Source: Streptomyces sp. AC555_RSS877
GTDB lineage: Bacteria > Actinomycetota > Actinomycetes > Streptomycetales > Streptomycetaceae
Reading direction: 5' to 3'
Assembly (NCBI RefSeq): GCF_019049245.1
Contig: NZ_JAGMUK010000053.1
Coordinates: 1-64,000, forward strand
Length of the DNA stretch: 64,000 nucleotides
Part shown: positions 28,122-36,518 of the stretch, one piece after another
Numbering within the stretch: position 1 is the first letter of the stretch
Layout: each line of letters opens with the position of its first letter
Program-made: the position numbers and the translations under genes
The notes under the pieces: model-generated
Told to the model about the DNA's origin: nothing
Seen by the model: the letters and a program-made list of their open reading frames with translations, nothing else
Databases searched by the model: none

Positions 28122-28734
28122 ACGCCACGGTCCCGCGGCGCAGTTCGTACACCACCGCGGTCCGCCCGTGCAGTGCGGGCGGCAGCCGCTGCTCGGCGAT
28201 GACCACGCACGCGTCGAGCGAGGCCAGCAGCGCGTACGTGCGGGCCGCGACCGTGGGTGACATGCCCTGCGCGGGCTCGTCGACGAGCACCACGCGCGCG
28301 CGGGCCAGCAGGGCGCGGGAGAGGGCGAGCATGCGCTGCTCGCCGCCCGAGAGGGTGCCGGCGCGGCGCGCCAGGAGGGGCGCGAGCTGTGGATAGGCGT
28401 CCAGGGCGAGGTCGTACGCCGGTGCCGTGAGTTCGAGGTTCTCGCGCACGGTGAGGGAGCCGAACACCGCCTGCCGTTCGGGGACCAGGCACAGGCCGCC
28501 GCGGGCCCGCTCGAACGCCGGTACGCGGGTCACGTCGGTGCCGTCCCAGAGCACCGCGCCGCCGGACAGCGCCACGGTGCCGGCCAACGCCCGCAGTACG
28601 GTCGTACGGCCGGAGCCGTTGCGGCCCAGCAGGACGGTGAGGCCGGGACCGGGAGCGGCGAGGGTGACGCCGTGCAGGGCTTCCAGGGGGCCGTAGCGCA
28701 CGCGCGCGTGGCGCAGTTGCAGGGCGGCGGTCAT
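28039..28734 (-). CDS. livF: Branched-chain amino acid-type ABC transporter ATPase (LivF-like)
   Basis: The 231-residue ATPase has Walker A GRNGSGRTT (Arg in place of the usual Lys-Ser pattern GKST), a signature TLSGGEQRMLALSRAL, and Walker B VVLVDEPAQGM, with switch His replaced in VIAEQRL. It matches LivF of HAAT importers, which work with LivH, LivM and LivG. The ATG overlaps the stop of the fusion gene upstream, so the transporter is co-translated. The Lys-to-Arg change in the P-loop is notable and may weaken ATP hydrolysis. The final 20 residues, Arg/Pro-rich, lie opposite the rpf-like gene. Confidence 0.88.
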   Translation of the reverse strand: MTAALQLRHARVRYGPLEALHGVTLAAPGPGLTVLLGRNGSGRTTVLRALAGTVALSGGAVLWDGTDVTRVPAFERARGGLCLVPERQAVFGSLTVRENLELTAPAYDLALDAYPQLAPLLARRAGTLSGGEQRMLALSRALLARARVVLVDEPAQGMSPTVAARTYALLASLDACVVIAEQRLPPALHGRTAVVYELRRGTVAFSGEASEFRLREAAGRTRRRPGPSPSG

Positions 28735-31424
28735 GCGGGGGCCTCCCGGGCGCCGAGGGCGTCGAGGACGCGGGCGGGCGGGCCGGAGGCGACGATGCGG
28801 CCCGCCGTCATCACGTGCACCTCGTCGGCGAGGTCGGCGACCAGGTCCAGGTCGTGCTCGACGACGAGCAGGGCGGTGCCGTCGGCGGCGAGGGCCTTCA
28901 ACACCTTGGTGAGCGCGGTGACCTCGGCGGTGTCCAGGCCGGCGGCGGGCTCGTCGAGCAGCAGGACGCGCGGGCTGCCGGCCAGGGCCCGGGCCAGTTC
29001 GACGCGGCGCAGGGTGCCGGTCGGCAGATCGGCGGCGGGCAGCGCGCGCACCGGCCCGTCGAGCGTCAGCAGCCGCAGGGCCCGCTCCACGGCGCCGGGG
29101 TCGGTGACGCGGCCCTGCTCCGCGCCCACCCGAACGTTCTCGGCCACGGTCAACGACGGGAAGACGGCCAGTCGCTGGAAGGTGCGGGCGATGCCGAGCC
29201 GCGTGCGGGCGTGTGCGGTGAGCCGGGTGATGTCCCGTCCGCCCAGCAGGACCTGGCCGTGCGAGGGGCGGTGCGTTCCGGCGAGGCAGTGGAAGAGGGT
29301 GCTCTTTCCGGCGCCGTTGGGGCCGACGATCGCGGTGACGCGGCCGGGGAGGACGTCGAGGTCCACGCCGTCGAGGGCGGTGAAGCCGTCGTAGCGGGCG
29401 TGGAGATGGCGGGCCGTGAGGGTGGGTGCGGGTGCGGGTGTGTGGGGTGGCACCCGGCCTTCGGCCGGGTTTTTCGGGTTCCCACGCGCACCACCCGTGC
29501 GGCTTTCGTGGTCGGGTGCGGGTGGCCCTGGTGGGGGCGGAGCGCCGTCGGCGGGTGCAGGCCGTCGGTCCACCGGCCCGAGCCCTGACCGCACCCGTTC
29601 TCCGAGCGGCGTCAACACTGCCCTCCGTCGCAGCCGTGGCCGCCCACCCGCCGTCCGCAGCGCCTCGTACGGTCCCCCCGGGAAGCGGCCGACCAGCACC
29701 GCCAGGACCCCGATCAGCGCCGCCGCCACGCCACCCCGGGCGCCCGCGTCGAGGCCCACCAGCAACGCGGCCGCGGCCAGTGCGCCCAGGGTGCTGTCGG
29801 CGCCCAGGACGACGACCGCGGCGAACCAGAGCAGGCCGCGGACGGGGTCGTAGGCGCCGGGGTCGAAGGCGCGCAGGCCCATGCCGAGCATGCCGCCGCC
29901 GAGGGCGGCCAGGGCGGCGCCGGCGACGAAGGCGAGGAGTTTCAGGGACGGGACGTGGACGCCCGCGGCGGACGCGCCCGCCTCGTGGTCGCGCATGGCG
30001 GCCAGGGCGCGTCCGGTACGGCCCCTGCGCAGGGCGTGCGTCGCCAGCAGGGCGGCCGCCAGCAGGAGCAGCTCCAGGACGTAGTACGCGCGGTCGCCGT
30101 CGAAGGCGGCCGGGCGGCCCAGCGACAGCCCGGAGACGGCGTACGGCTGGGCGAAGACGAAGCGGCTCACCCCGACGCCCACCGCGAAGGTCGCGAGCGC
30201 GAGGGCCAGGCCCCGGCGGCTGATCGCAGGCCAGCCCGTCAACAGGCCCAGGGGAGCGACCAGGAGGACCGCCACGGCCAGCGCGGCCAGTTCGGGCAGG
30301 CGGGGCAGTCCGGGGAAGCGCCCGGCCGCGAGCAGGGCCGTGAAGAGCGCTCCCAGGCCCGCGTACGCCGCCTGCCCCAGCGAGATCTGGCCGCCCCGGC
30401 CGGTGACCACCACCAGGGACAGCAGCACCACGCCCAGCGCCGGTACCTGGACCGCCGTGTGCAGGTCCGAGCCCGCGAAGCCGAGCGGCAGCAGAAACAG
30501 CACGGCGGCCACGATCCAGGCGCCCGGCGGCGTCGGCACGCGCGCGGTGGCCGTGCGCGGCAGGGCGTCGCGCGCGCCGATCCGGGGCAGGGCCAGCGCC
30601 GCGAGCAGCAGGGCCACGACGAAGAGGTTGGCGCCGACCGCCTGGAGCAGCGGCTCGCCCCAGCCCGACGGGTGCAGCCTCGTCAGTTGGCTCTGCGCCA
30701 CCCCGATGCCCAGCGCCACCACCACGGCCACCGCCAGGCTGCGCATCCGCGCGGCCACCGCGACCGCCACCACCTCCATGACGAGCAGCGGGAGGCCATA
30801 CGGGTCCAGACGTACGTACGGCGCCAGCAGCACGCCCGTCAGACCGGCCGTGAACGAGCCGAACGCCCAGCCCGCCGCGGCCACCCGGTCCGCGTCGATC
30901 CCGCCGAGCACGGCGAGCCGCCGGTCGTCGACCACGGCCCGCAGTTCCCGCCCGAAGCGCGTCCAGCGGATCACCGCGGCGACCGCCACGGCCAGCACGA
31001 GCACCACCGCCAACTGCCCCCACGGGTCCGCCGACACCAGCTCGGGAGCGTCGTCCCGCGCGCCCTGCCCCCACACCAGCGCGGCCCCGCCGACCAGGAG
31101 CACGAACACGCCGATGGACGCGACCAATGTCTGCGCGGGGTCGCTGCCCAGCACCGACAGCGGGCGGAAGACGAAGCGTTCCAACGCCATACCCAGGCCC
31201 GGCGCCAGCACCAGCATCGTGACCGCCGCCCCCGCCCACAGCGGCCAGCCCCACTCGACCACGCACTGCCGCAGCACGTACGCGCACACCATCGCGATCG
31301 CGCCGTGCGCGAAGTTGAGGACGCCGGTCGCGCGGTACGTCACGATCAGGCCGATCCCGGTGAGGGCGGCGGCGCTGCCGACCGAGAGACCGGCGAGCGT
31401 GAGGTCGTACGTCAGGCCGGACAT
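28731..31424 (-). CDS. LivH-LivM-LivG fusion: two permease domains and an ATPase in one chain
   Basis: A single 897-residue frame holds three proteins that are normally separate. Residues 1 to about 285 are LivH-like, starting SGLTYDLTLAGLSVGSAAAL with NFAHGAIAM. Residues about 300-600 are LivM-like, with GQISLGQAAYAGLGAL. From about 668 on is a LivG-like ATPase with Walker A GPNGAGKST, degenerate signature LPTGTLRRVELARAL, and DEPAAGLD. The LivM-LivG join is a Pro/Gly/Arg-rich linker encoded by repeat-like DNA with a hairpin at 29452-29474. No stop separates the parts. The start at ATG 31424 overlaps the stop of the upstream small membrane gene (TGATG). The substrate is unknown. A sequencing error removing a stop cannot be excluded. 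Confidence 0.85.
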   Translation of the reverse strand: MSGLTYDLTLAGLSVGSAAALTGIGLIVTYRATGVLNFAHGAIAMVCAYVLRQCVVEWGWPLWAGAAVTMLVLAPGLGMALERFVFRPLSVLGSDPAQTLVASIGVFVLLVGGAALVWGQGARDDAPELVSADPWGQLAVVLVLAVAVAAVIRWTRFGRELRAVVDDRRLAVLGGIDADRVAAAGWAFGSFTAGLTGVLLAPYVRLDPYGLPLLVMEVVAVAVAARMRSLAVAVVVALGIGVAQSQLTRLHPSGWGEPLLQAVGANLFVVALLLAALALPRIGARDALPRTATARVPTPPGAWIVAAVLFLLPLGFAGSDLHTAVQVPALGVVLLSLVVVTGRGGQISLGQAAYAGLGALFTALLAAGRFPGLPRLPELAALAVAVLLVAPLGLLTGWPAISRRGLALALATFAVGVGVSRFVFAQPYAVSGLSLGRPAAFDGDRAYYVLELLLLAAALLATHALRRGRTGRALAAMRDHEAGASAAGVHVPSLKLLAFVAGAALAALGGGMLGMGLRAFDPGAYDPVRGLLWFAAVVVLGADSTLGALAAAALLVGLDAGARGGVAAALIGVLAVLVGRFPGGPYEALRTAGGRPRLRRRAVLTPLGERVRSGLGPVDRRPAPADGAPPPPGPPAPDHESRTGGARGNPKNPAEGRVPPHTPAPAPTLTARHLHARYDGFTALDGVDLDVLPGRVTAIVGPNGAGKSTLFHCLAGTHRPSHGQVLLGGRDITRLTAHARTRLGIARTFQRLAVFPSLTVAENVRVGAEQGRVTDPGAVERALRLLTLDGPVRALPAADLPTGTLRRVELARALAGSPRVLLLDEPAAGLDTAEVTALTKVLKALAADGTALLVVEHDLDLVADLADEVHVMTAGRIVASGPPARVLDALGAREAPA
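29452..29474 (+). terminator. Terminator-like hairpin inside the LivM-LivG linker
   Basis: ACCCGGCC, loop TTC, GGCCGGGT and TTTT form a textbook intrinsic-terminator shape on the + strand, opposite to the fusion gene. On the coding strand the same bases give a stem preceded by a run of A. It may be a relic of a former gene boundary or an antisense terminator. Confidence 0.5.
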
Positions 31425-31909
31425 CAGTCGGTTTCTTCGGCGGGCTCGCAGATGGGGCAGGGGCCCAGTTCGCCGCTCGCCGCCAGCTTGGAGTCCACCG
31501 GCACGGCCTCCGCCTTCCCCGAAACCAGCGGGCAGTCCGCCCGGTGCCACAGGGTGCCGCCCGGCACCATCAGCAGGTCCCCGCTGACCGCCAGGGGCGC
31601 GGACGCCGGCTGCCCGGCCCCGGCTTCCTCCTCCCCGCCGGCGGATTCCGCGGCCACCAGGAGGCCGTACAGCTCCTCCACGCGGGCGGCGGCGAGCGCG
31701 TTGCGGCCGTGGGTGAGCAGGACCGCGCCCGCGACGATCAGCGCGGCGCCCGGGACCGTGCAGGAGGCGAGGTAGGGCAGCTGCCGTTCGGCGAAGCGCT
31801 CGCCCGAGACGCCGTACCAGCCGAGCACGCACAGCACCGCGCCCGCGGCGAGCGCGGCCCAGCCGGCCCACAGGACGGGGTGCACGGTCCGCAGTCGGGC
31901 TGTCCGCAT
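31424..31909 (-). CDS. Membrane protein with C-terminal Cys motif, coupled to the Liv genes
   Basis: The 161-residue protein has two membrane segments (VLWAGWAALAAGAVLCVLGW and VPGAALIVAGAVLLTHG). A soluble tail follows with LWHRADCPLVSGK and LGPCPICEP, the DCP...CPxC pattern seen in Ada-like or zinc-binding tails of actinobacterial membrane proteins. The ATG at 31909 has GGGAG 6 bases upstream; a GTG at 31924 is possible. Its stop overlaps the start of the Liv fusion gene, so it is the first gene of that operon. An accessory role in the transporter is inferred only from position. Confidence 0.75.
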   Translation of the reverse strand: MRTARLRTVHPVLWAGWAALAAGAVLCVLGWYGVSGERFAERQLPYLASCTVPGAALIVAGAVLLTHGRNALAAARVEELYGLLVAAESAGGEEEAGAGQPASAPLAVSGDLLMVPGGTLWHRADCPLVSGKAEAVPVDSKLAASGELGPCPICEPAEETD

Positions 31910-32032
31910 CTCTGGCTCCCACACGTCATGTGTCTGTCCATGTCAGCCGATGGCTTGCACTATGCCTTCTGCAAGCCGACCCTGAAAGCACCGGGCGCCT
32001 ACGGCCCGGACCGACACCCGGTGGTGAGCCAG

Positions 32033-32569
32033 ATGGTTCTCGGGAGCGACCTCAAGCGGAGGAACGGCGGCCGAGGGCTGGTGGTGGGGGTGCTCCTCCT
32101 CGCCTCGGCCCTCACAGCCTGCTCGGACGACAGCGGCGGCGGCGACGCCACTCCGCCCACACCCTCGGTGGAGACCTCCACCAGCGCGGAGCCGAGCCCG
32201 ACTGCTCCTGACGACCCCGCGGCGGCGGAGCAGGAGATCAAGCGGAACTGGGTGAAGTTCTTCGATCCGGCCGTGCCTGTCGCGGAAAAGCGGGCCGTCC
32301 TGGAGAACGGCGACCGGATGGGCCAGGTTCTGGACGGTTTCAGCGGCGATGAGCGCGGCGGGCAGGTGGAGGCGAAGGTCAGCAAGGTCGAGTTCACCTC
32401 GCCGACCGGGGCGAACGTGACGTACACCCTCACCCTGAAGGGCGCCACCGTCATGCCCGACGCCGCCGGCACGGCCGTCGAGCAGGACGACGTGTGGAAG
32501 GTGTCGGTCAAGACGCTGTGCGGGCTGGTCGGCCTGAGCGGCAATGCCTCGCCGGGCCCGGGCTGCTGA
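32033..32569 (+). CDS. Putative lipoprotein of unknown function
   Basis: The 178-residue protein starts with a basic N-region (KRRNGGRG), a hydrophobic core, and a lipobox LTAC with Cys30. A Ser/Thr/Pro linker follows. The domain carries IKRNWVKFFDPAVPVAEKRAVLENGDRM and VEFTSPTGANVTYTLTLKG, reminiscent of low-molecular-weight antigen MTB12-like or nuclear-transport-factor-2-like lipoproteins; this is a weak impression. The start is uncertain (GTG 32021 or 32024 also fit). Its last 26 bases overlap the binding-protein gene, so the two are co-transcribed. Confidence 0.72.
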   Translation: MVLGSDLKRRNGGRGLVVGVLLLASALTACSDDSGGGDATPPTPSVETSTSAEPSPTAPDDPAAAEQEIKRNWVKFFDPAVPVAEKRAVLENGDRMGQVLDGFSGDERGGQVEAKVSKVEFTSPTGANVTYTLTLKGATVMPDAAGTAVEQDDVWKVSVKTLCGLVGLSGNASPGPGC

Positions 32570-33836
32570 GACGGCCGTCGCGGGCCTGCTGCTCCTGCTG
32601 GGCACGGCCTGCGGCAGCCGGCTCCCGGAGAGCGACTTCGAGCACCGCGACCGGACGCCGGCGCCCGCGCGCGGGGACGGCGCCCCCGTCCGCGTCGGCA
32701 TCATCACCAGCGCCACCAGCCCGGTCGGCGGGAACGCGTTCACCGGCCCGCGCGACGGTGCCAAGGCCTACTTCGACCGTCTCAACGCGCGCGGGGGTAT
32801 CGACGGCCGTCCGGTCGAGGTGCGGCTGTGCGACGACGGCGGCAGCGGCGTCGGCAACAACACCTGCGTCCACCAGCTGATCGAGGAGGACAAGGTCGTC
32901 GCCCTGGTCGCCACCACCGCCCTCGACTACGCGGGTGCCTCCCGCGTCTCGCGCGCACGCGTGCCCGACATCGGGGGCCAGCCCGTCGGGGCCGCCTACG
33001 ACACCTGGCCGCACCTGTACGGCATCTACGGCAGCCTCGCGCCCCGCGACGGCACGACAGGCTGGGACGGAGAGCAGTACGGCGGCACCGAGGTGTACCG
33101 CTACTTCAAGCGCGAGCACGGCGCCCGTACTGCCGCCGTCGTGTCCTACAACCAGGCCGCGTCCGCCGCCTACGCCGCACTGGTCGAGCGAGGGCTGAAG
33201 GCCGAGGGCTACCGGGTGGTCACCGAGCAGGTCGACTTCGCGCTGCCCAATTTCCGGGCCGTGGCCGCCGACCTGAAGGAGCAGGGTGTCGACCTCGTCT
33301 TCGACGCGATCGACACCCACGGCAACGCCCGGCTGTGCGAGGCGATGGACGACGCCGGCGTCCAGGTCACCGCCAAGGTCACGAACGTACAGAACTGGAC
33401 GTCCACCGTCCCCGACGACTACAAGGACGCCCCGCGCTGCCGGAACGCACTGTGGGCGACCGCGTCCAGCCGCAACCACGAGGACACCGGCCATGCGGCC
33501 GTACGGGAGTTCCGGGACGCCACCAAGGGCCTGAAGACGCACTCCCAGTGGCAGTTGGAGGGCTGGGCGGCCGCGAGGTGGTTCACGGACGCGGCGAGGT
33601 CCTGCTCCGGGAGCGGTGTCACGCGCGCGTGCGTGGACGCCTTCATGAACCGCGGCGGGACATACACCGCGGACGGGTTGCTCGTCCCGGTCGTGTTCGA
33701 GCGGCATGCCGAACCACCGAAGACCCGCAGGACCTGTCTGTCGGTGGCCCGCTGGGAGGACGGGCGGGGATGGGTGTCCCAAGGGGACATGGACAGCACC
33801 TGCTTCGACGTCCCACAACTGCCGTATCGGCCCTGA
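32544..33836 (+). CDS. Branched-chain amino acid-type ABC substrate-binding lipoprotein
   Basis: The 430-residue protein has a lipobox (LLLLLGTAC, Cys23) followed by the two-lobe periplasmic-binding fold of the HAAT family. VRVGIITSATSPVGGNAFTGPRDGAKAYFDRLNARGGIDG is the characteristic first block; VSYNQAASAAYAALVERGLKAEGY lies between the lobes. It is encoded divergently from the Liv-type permease-ATPase genes (28039-31424), with the lipoprotein gene between, so it is the probable binding partner of that system. The ligand is unknown; family members bind amino acids, amides, urea or aromatic acids. Confidence 0.9.
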   Translation: MPRRARAAETAVAGLLLLLGTACGSRLPESDFEHRDRTPAPARGDGAPVRVGIITSATSPVGGNAFTGPRDGAKAYFDRLNARGGIDGRPVEVRLCDDGGSGVGNNTCVHQLIEEDKVVALVATTALDYAGASRVSRARVPDIGGQPVGAAYDTWPHLYGIYGSLAPRDGTTGWDGEQYGGTEVYRYFKREHGARTAAVVSYNQAASAAYAALVERGLKAEGYRVVTEQVDFALPNFRAVAADLKEQGVDLVFDAIDTHGNARLCEAMDDAGVQVTAKVTNVQNWTSTVPDDYKDAPRCRNALWATASSRNHEDTGHAAVREFRDATKGLKTHSQWQLEGWAAARWFTDAARSCSGSGVTRACVDAFMNRGGTYTADGLLVPVVFERHAEPPKTRRTCLSVARWEDGRGWVSQGDMDSTCFDVPQLPYRP

Positions 33837-33861
33837 AGTGCTCGGGACCGGTTCCTGACGC

Positions 33862-33890
33862 CCCTTGCGGACAACAGCTGTCCGCAAGGG
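33862..33890. promoter_or_regulatory. Perfect palindrome before the WYL regulator (operator candidate)
   Basis: Two 12-base arms (33862-33873 and 33879-33890, CCCTTGCGGACA and complement) flank ACAGC. The site ends 17 bases before the WYL-regulator ATG, exactly where a -35 would lie relative to the CAGACT element at 33895-33900. There is no T-run, so an autoregulatory operator is preferred over a terminator for the upstream gene. Confidence 0.6.
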
Positions 33891-33907
33891 CTGGCAGACT
33901 CGGCCCC

Positions 33908-34948
33908 ATGTTGGAGACTTCGGCACGACTGCTGCGCCTGCTCTCGCTCCTCCAGGCCCACCGCGAATGGACCGGCCCCGACCTGGCCGACCGCCTCGGC
34001 GTCACCCCGCGCACCGTCCGGCGGGACGTGGACCGGCTGCGCGAGCTGGGCTACCCCGTCAACGCCAGCCCCGGCACGGGCGGCGGCTACCAGCTGGGCG
34101 CGGGCGCCGAACTGCCCCCGCTGCTCCTGGACGACGACGAGGCCGTGGCGGTCGCCGTGGGACTGCGCACGGCCGCCGGGCAGGGCATCGACGGCATCGG
34201 CGAGACCTCGGTGCGGGCCCTCGCCAAGCTGGAGCAGGTCCTGCCGAGCAGGCTGCGCCGCCGGGTGAGCGCCCTGAACGCCTTCACCGTGCCGATGCTG
34301 CGCGGCCCGCTGCCCTCCTCCGTCGACCCGGCCGTCCTCACCGAGCTCGCCAACCTCTGCCGGGACGCCGAACGGCTGCGCTTCGAGTACCGCGACCACG
34401 ACGGCACCCCGACCCGCCGCAGCGCCGAGCCGCATCGCCTGGTGTGCAGCGAGCGCCGCTGGTACCTGGTCGCCTGGGACCTCGACCGTGACGACTGGCG
34501 TACGTTCCGCGTCGACCGCATCACTCCCAGGCCGCCGCACGGCCCGCGCTTCGTACCGCGCCCACCGCCCGCCGACGACCTCGCCGCGTACGTCTCCCAG
34601 GGCGTCTCCACGCGCGTGTACGCCTCGCACGCCGTCATCCGGCTGCTGGCGCCCCTGGCTGAGGCCGCGGAGCGGGTCTCGCCCTCCGCCGGCACCTTGG
34701 AAGCCTCCGACGAGAACAGCTGCATCCTGCGCACGGGAGCCGCGAGCCTGGATGTGATGGTGCTCCACGTGATGATGCTGGGCTTCGAGTTCGAGGTGCT
34801 GGAGCCGGCCGAGCTGACGGAGGCGGTCAGGACGGCTCGCGACCGGCTTGCTCGCTCTTTGGCTCGGGCTGGGGAATCTGCGCCGCGTACTCGGGATGGT
34901 GCAGGTCGAACGCCGGGGCCTCGGAGCGGACCCGGGGCAGCGTGGTGA
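33908..34948 (+). CDS. HTH and WYL domain transcriptional regulator
   Basis: The 346-residue protein has an N-terminal DeoR-type winged helix (LLRLLSLLQAHREWTGPDLADRL, VTPRTVRRDVDRLRELGYPV) and a WYL ligand-binding domain in the second half (RLVCSERRWYLVAWDLDRDDWRTFRVDRI). WYL proteins often sense nucleic-acid ligands or small molecules. A palindrome at 33862-33890 just upstream fits autoregulation. CAGACT 7 bases before the ATG suggests a leaderless transcript. The last 35 residues (Arg/Gly/Pro-rich) lie entirely opposite the end of ctaD, a 122-base convergent overlap, and are probably not part of the fold. Confidence 0.9.
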   Translation: MLETSARLLRLLSLLQAHREWTGPDLADRLGVTPRTVRRDVDRLRELGYPVNASPGTGGGYQLGAGAELPPLLLDDDEAVAVAVGLRTAAGQGIDGIGETSVRALAKLEQVLPSRLRRRVSALNAFTVPMLRGPLPSSVDPAVLTELANLCRDAERLRFEYRDHDGTPTRRSAEPHRLVCSERRWYLVAWDLDRDDWRTFRVDRITPRPPHGPRFVPRPPPADDLAAYVSQGVSTRVYASHAVIRLLAPLAEAAERVSPSAGTLEASDENSCILRTGAASLDVMVLHVMMLGFEFEVLEPAELTEAVRTARDRLARSLARAGESAPRTRDGAGRTPGPRSGPGAAW

Positions 34949-36518
34949 AGTTGTGCCGGGGCGGCGGGCAGGAGGTCGCCCACTCCAGGGAGCGGCCGAA
35001 GCCCCAGGGGTCGTCGACCTCGACCTTCTTGCCGTACTTGGCGGTCTTCCACACGTTGTAGAGGAAGGGCAGCGTCGAGATGCCGAGCAGGAACGCGCCG
35101 ATCGTCGACAGGGTGTTGAGCGCGGTGAACCCGTCGGCGGCGAGGTAGTCGGCGTACCGGCGGGGCATGCCCTCCGCGCCCAGCCAGTGCTGCACCAGGA
35201 ACGTGGTGTGGAAACCGATGAACAGCGTCCAGAACTGGATCTTGCCGAGGCGTTCGTCGAGCATCTTGCCGGTGAACTTCGGCCACCAGAAGTAGAAGCC
35301 GGCGAAGGTCGCGAAGACGACCGTGCCGAAGACGACGTAGTGGAAGTGCGCGACCACGAAGTACGTGTCGGTGACGTGGAAGTCCAGCGGTGGCGAGGCG
35401 AGGATCACCCCGGTCAGACCGCCGAAGAGGAACGACACCAGGAAGCCGGTCGCCCACAGCATCGGCGTCTCGAAGGACAGTGAGCCCTTGATCATGGTGC
35501 CGGTCCAGTTGAAGAACTTCACCCCTGTCGGCACCGCGATCAGGAAGCTCATGAACGAGAAGAACGGCAGCAGCACCGCGCCGGTGGCGAACATGTGGTG
35601 CGCCCACACCACCATCGACAGACCGGTGATGGACATGGTCGCCGCGACCAGCGTGAGGTAACCGAACATCGGCTTGCGGCTGAAGACCGGGATGATCTCC
35701 GTGATGATGCCGAAGAACGGCAGCGCGATGATGTACACCTCGGGGTGCCCGAAGAACCAGAACAGGTGCTGCCACAGGATCGCCCCGCCGTTGGCCGCGT
35801 CGAACACCTGCGAGCCGAACCGCCGGTCCGCCTCCAGGACCAGCAGCGCGGCGGCGAGCACGGGGAACGCCATGAGGATCAGGATCGACGTGAACAGGGT
35901 GTTCCAGACGAAGATCGGCATCCGGAACATCGTCATGCCGGGCGCGCGCATCCCGATGATCGTGGTGATGAAGTTGACCGCGCCGAGGATCGTGCCGAAG
36001 CCGGACAGCGCCAGGCCCATGATCCACAGGTCGGGGCCGACGCCGGGGGAGTGCACGGAGTCGTTGAGCGGCGCGTAGGCGAACCAGCCGAAGGCGGCTG
36101 GGCCGGACGGCACCAGCAGCGAGCCGAGCACGATCAGGCCGCCGAAGAGGAACAGCCAGTACGACAGCATGTTCAGGCGGGGGAAGGCGACGTCGGGCGC
36201 GCCGATCTGCAACGGCATCAGTTCGTTGGCGAAGCCCGCGAAGCTCGGGGTCGCGAACAGCAGCAGCATGATCGTGCCGTGCATCGTGAAGAGCTGGTTG
36301 AACTGCTGGTTGTCCATGATCTGCAGACCGGGCCGGGCGAGTTCGGCGCGCATCAGCAGCGCCATCACACCGGCGATCAGGAAGAACGCGAACGACGTGA
36401 TCAGGTAGAGATGGCCGATCTTCTTGTGGTCGGTGGTGGTCAGCCAGTCGACGACCACCCGGCCGTGCTGATTGGTTCGCACGGGTCGTGCCGTCGCCTG
36501 CACGGTCTGCGTCCCCAT
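34827..36518 (-). CDS. ctaD: Cytochrome c oxidase subunit I, stand-alone copy
   Basis: CtaD is the catalytic subunit of aa3-type oxidase, holding haem a and the haem a3-CuB centre in the cytoplasmic membrane. The 563-residue protein has about 12 membrane helices and the key ligands: MHGTIM (haem a His), WFFGHPEVY (CuB His and the cross-linked Tyr), VWAHHMF (CuB His pair) and AHFHYVVFG (haem a3 and haem a His). No ctaC, ctaE, ctaF or qcr genes are nearby, so it is an extra copy that must borrow subunits from a main cta locus elsewhere. Its 3' end overlaps the WYL-regulator gene. Confidence 0.95.
   Translation of the reverse strand: MGTQTVQATARPVRTNQHGRVVVDWLTTTDHKKIGHLYLITSFAFFLIAGVMALLMRAELARPGLQIMDNQQFNQLFTMHGTIMLLLFATPSFAGFANELMPLQIGAPDVAFPRLNMLSYWLFLFGGLIVLGSLLVPSGPAAFGWFAYAPLNDSVHSPGVGPDLWIMGLALSGFGTILGAVNFITTIIGMRAPGMTMFRMPIFVWNTLFTSILILMAFPVLAAALLVLEADRRFGSQVFDAANGGAILWQHLFWFFGHPEVYIIALPFFGIITEIIPVFSRKPMFGYLTLVAATMSITGLSMVVWAHHMFATGAVLLPFFSFMSFLIAVPTGVKFFNWTGTMIKGSLSFETPMLWATGFLVSFLFGGLTGVILASPPLDFHVTDTYFVVAHFHYVVFGTVVFATFAGFYFWWPKFTGKMLDERLGKIQFWTLFIGFHTTFLVQHWLGAEGMPRRYADYLAADGFTALNTLSTIGAFLLGISTLPFLYNVWKTAKYGKKVEVDDPWGFGRSLEWATSCPPPRHNFTTLPRVRSEAPAFDLHHPEYAAQIPQPEPKSEQAGREPS

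Noticed and set aside
28735..31287. Upstream continuation of the livF frame over the Liv fusion gene
   Set aside because: The extension is Arg/Gly-rich shadow sequence. The ATPase domain begins directly after ATG 28734, which overlaps the preceding stop.
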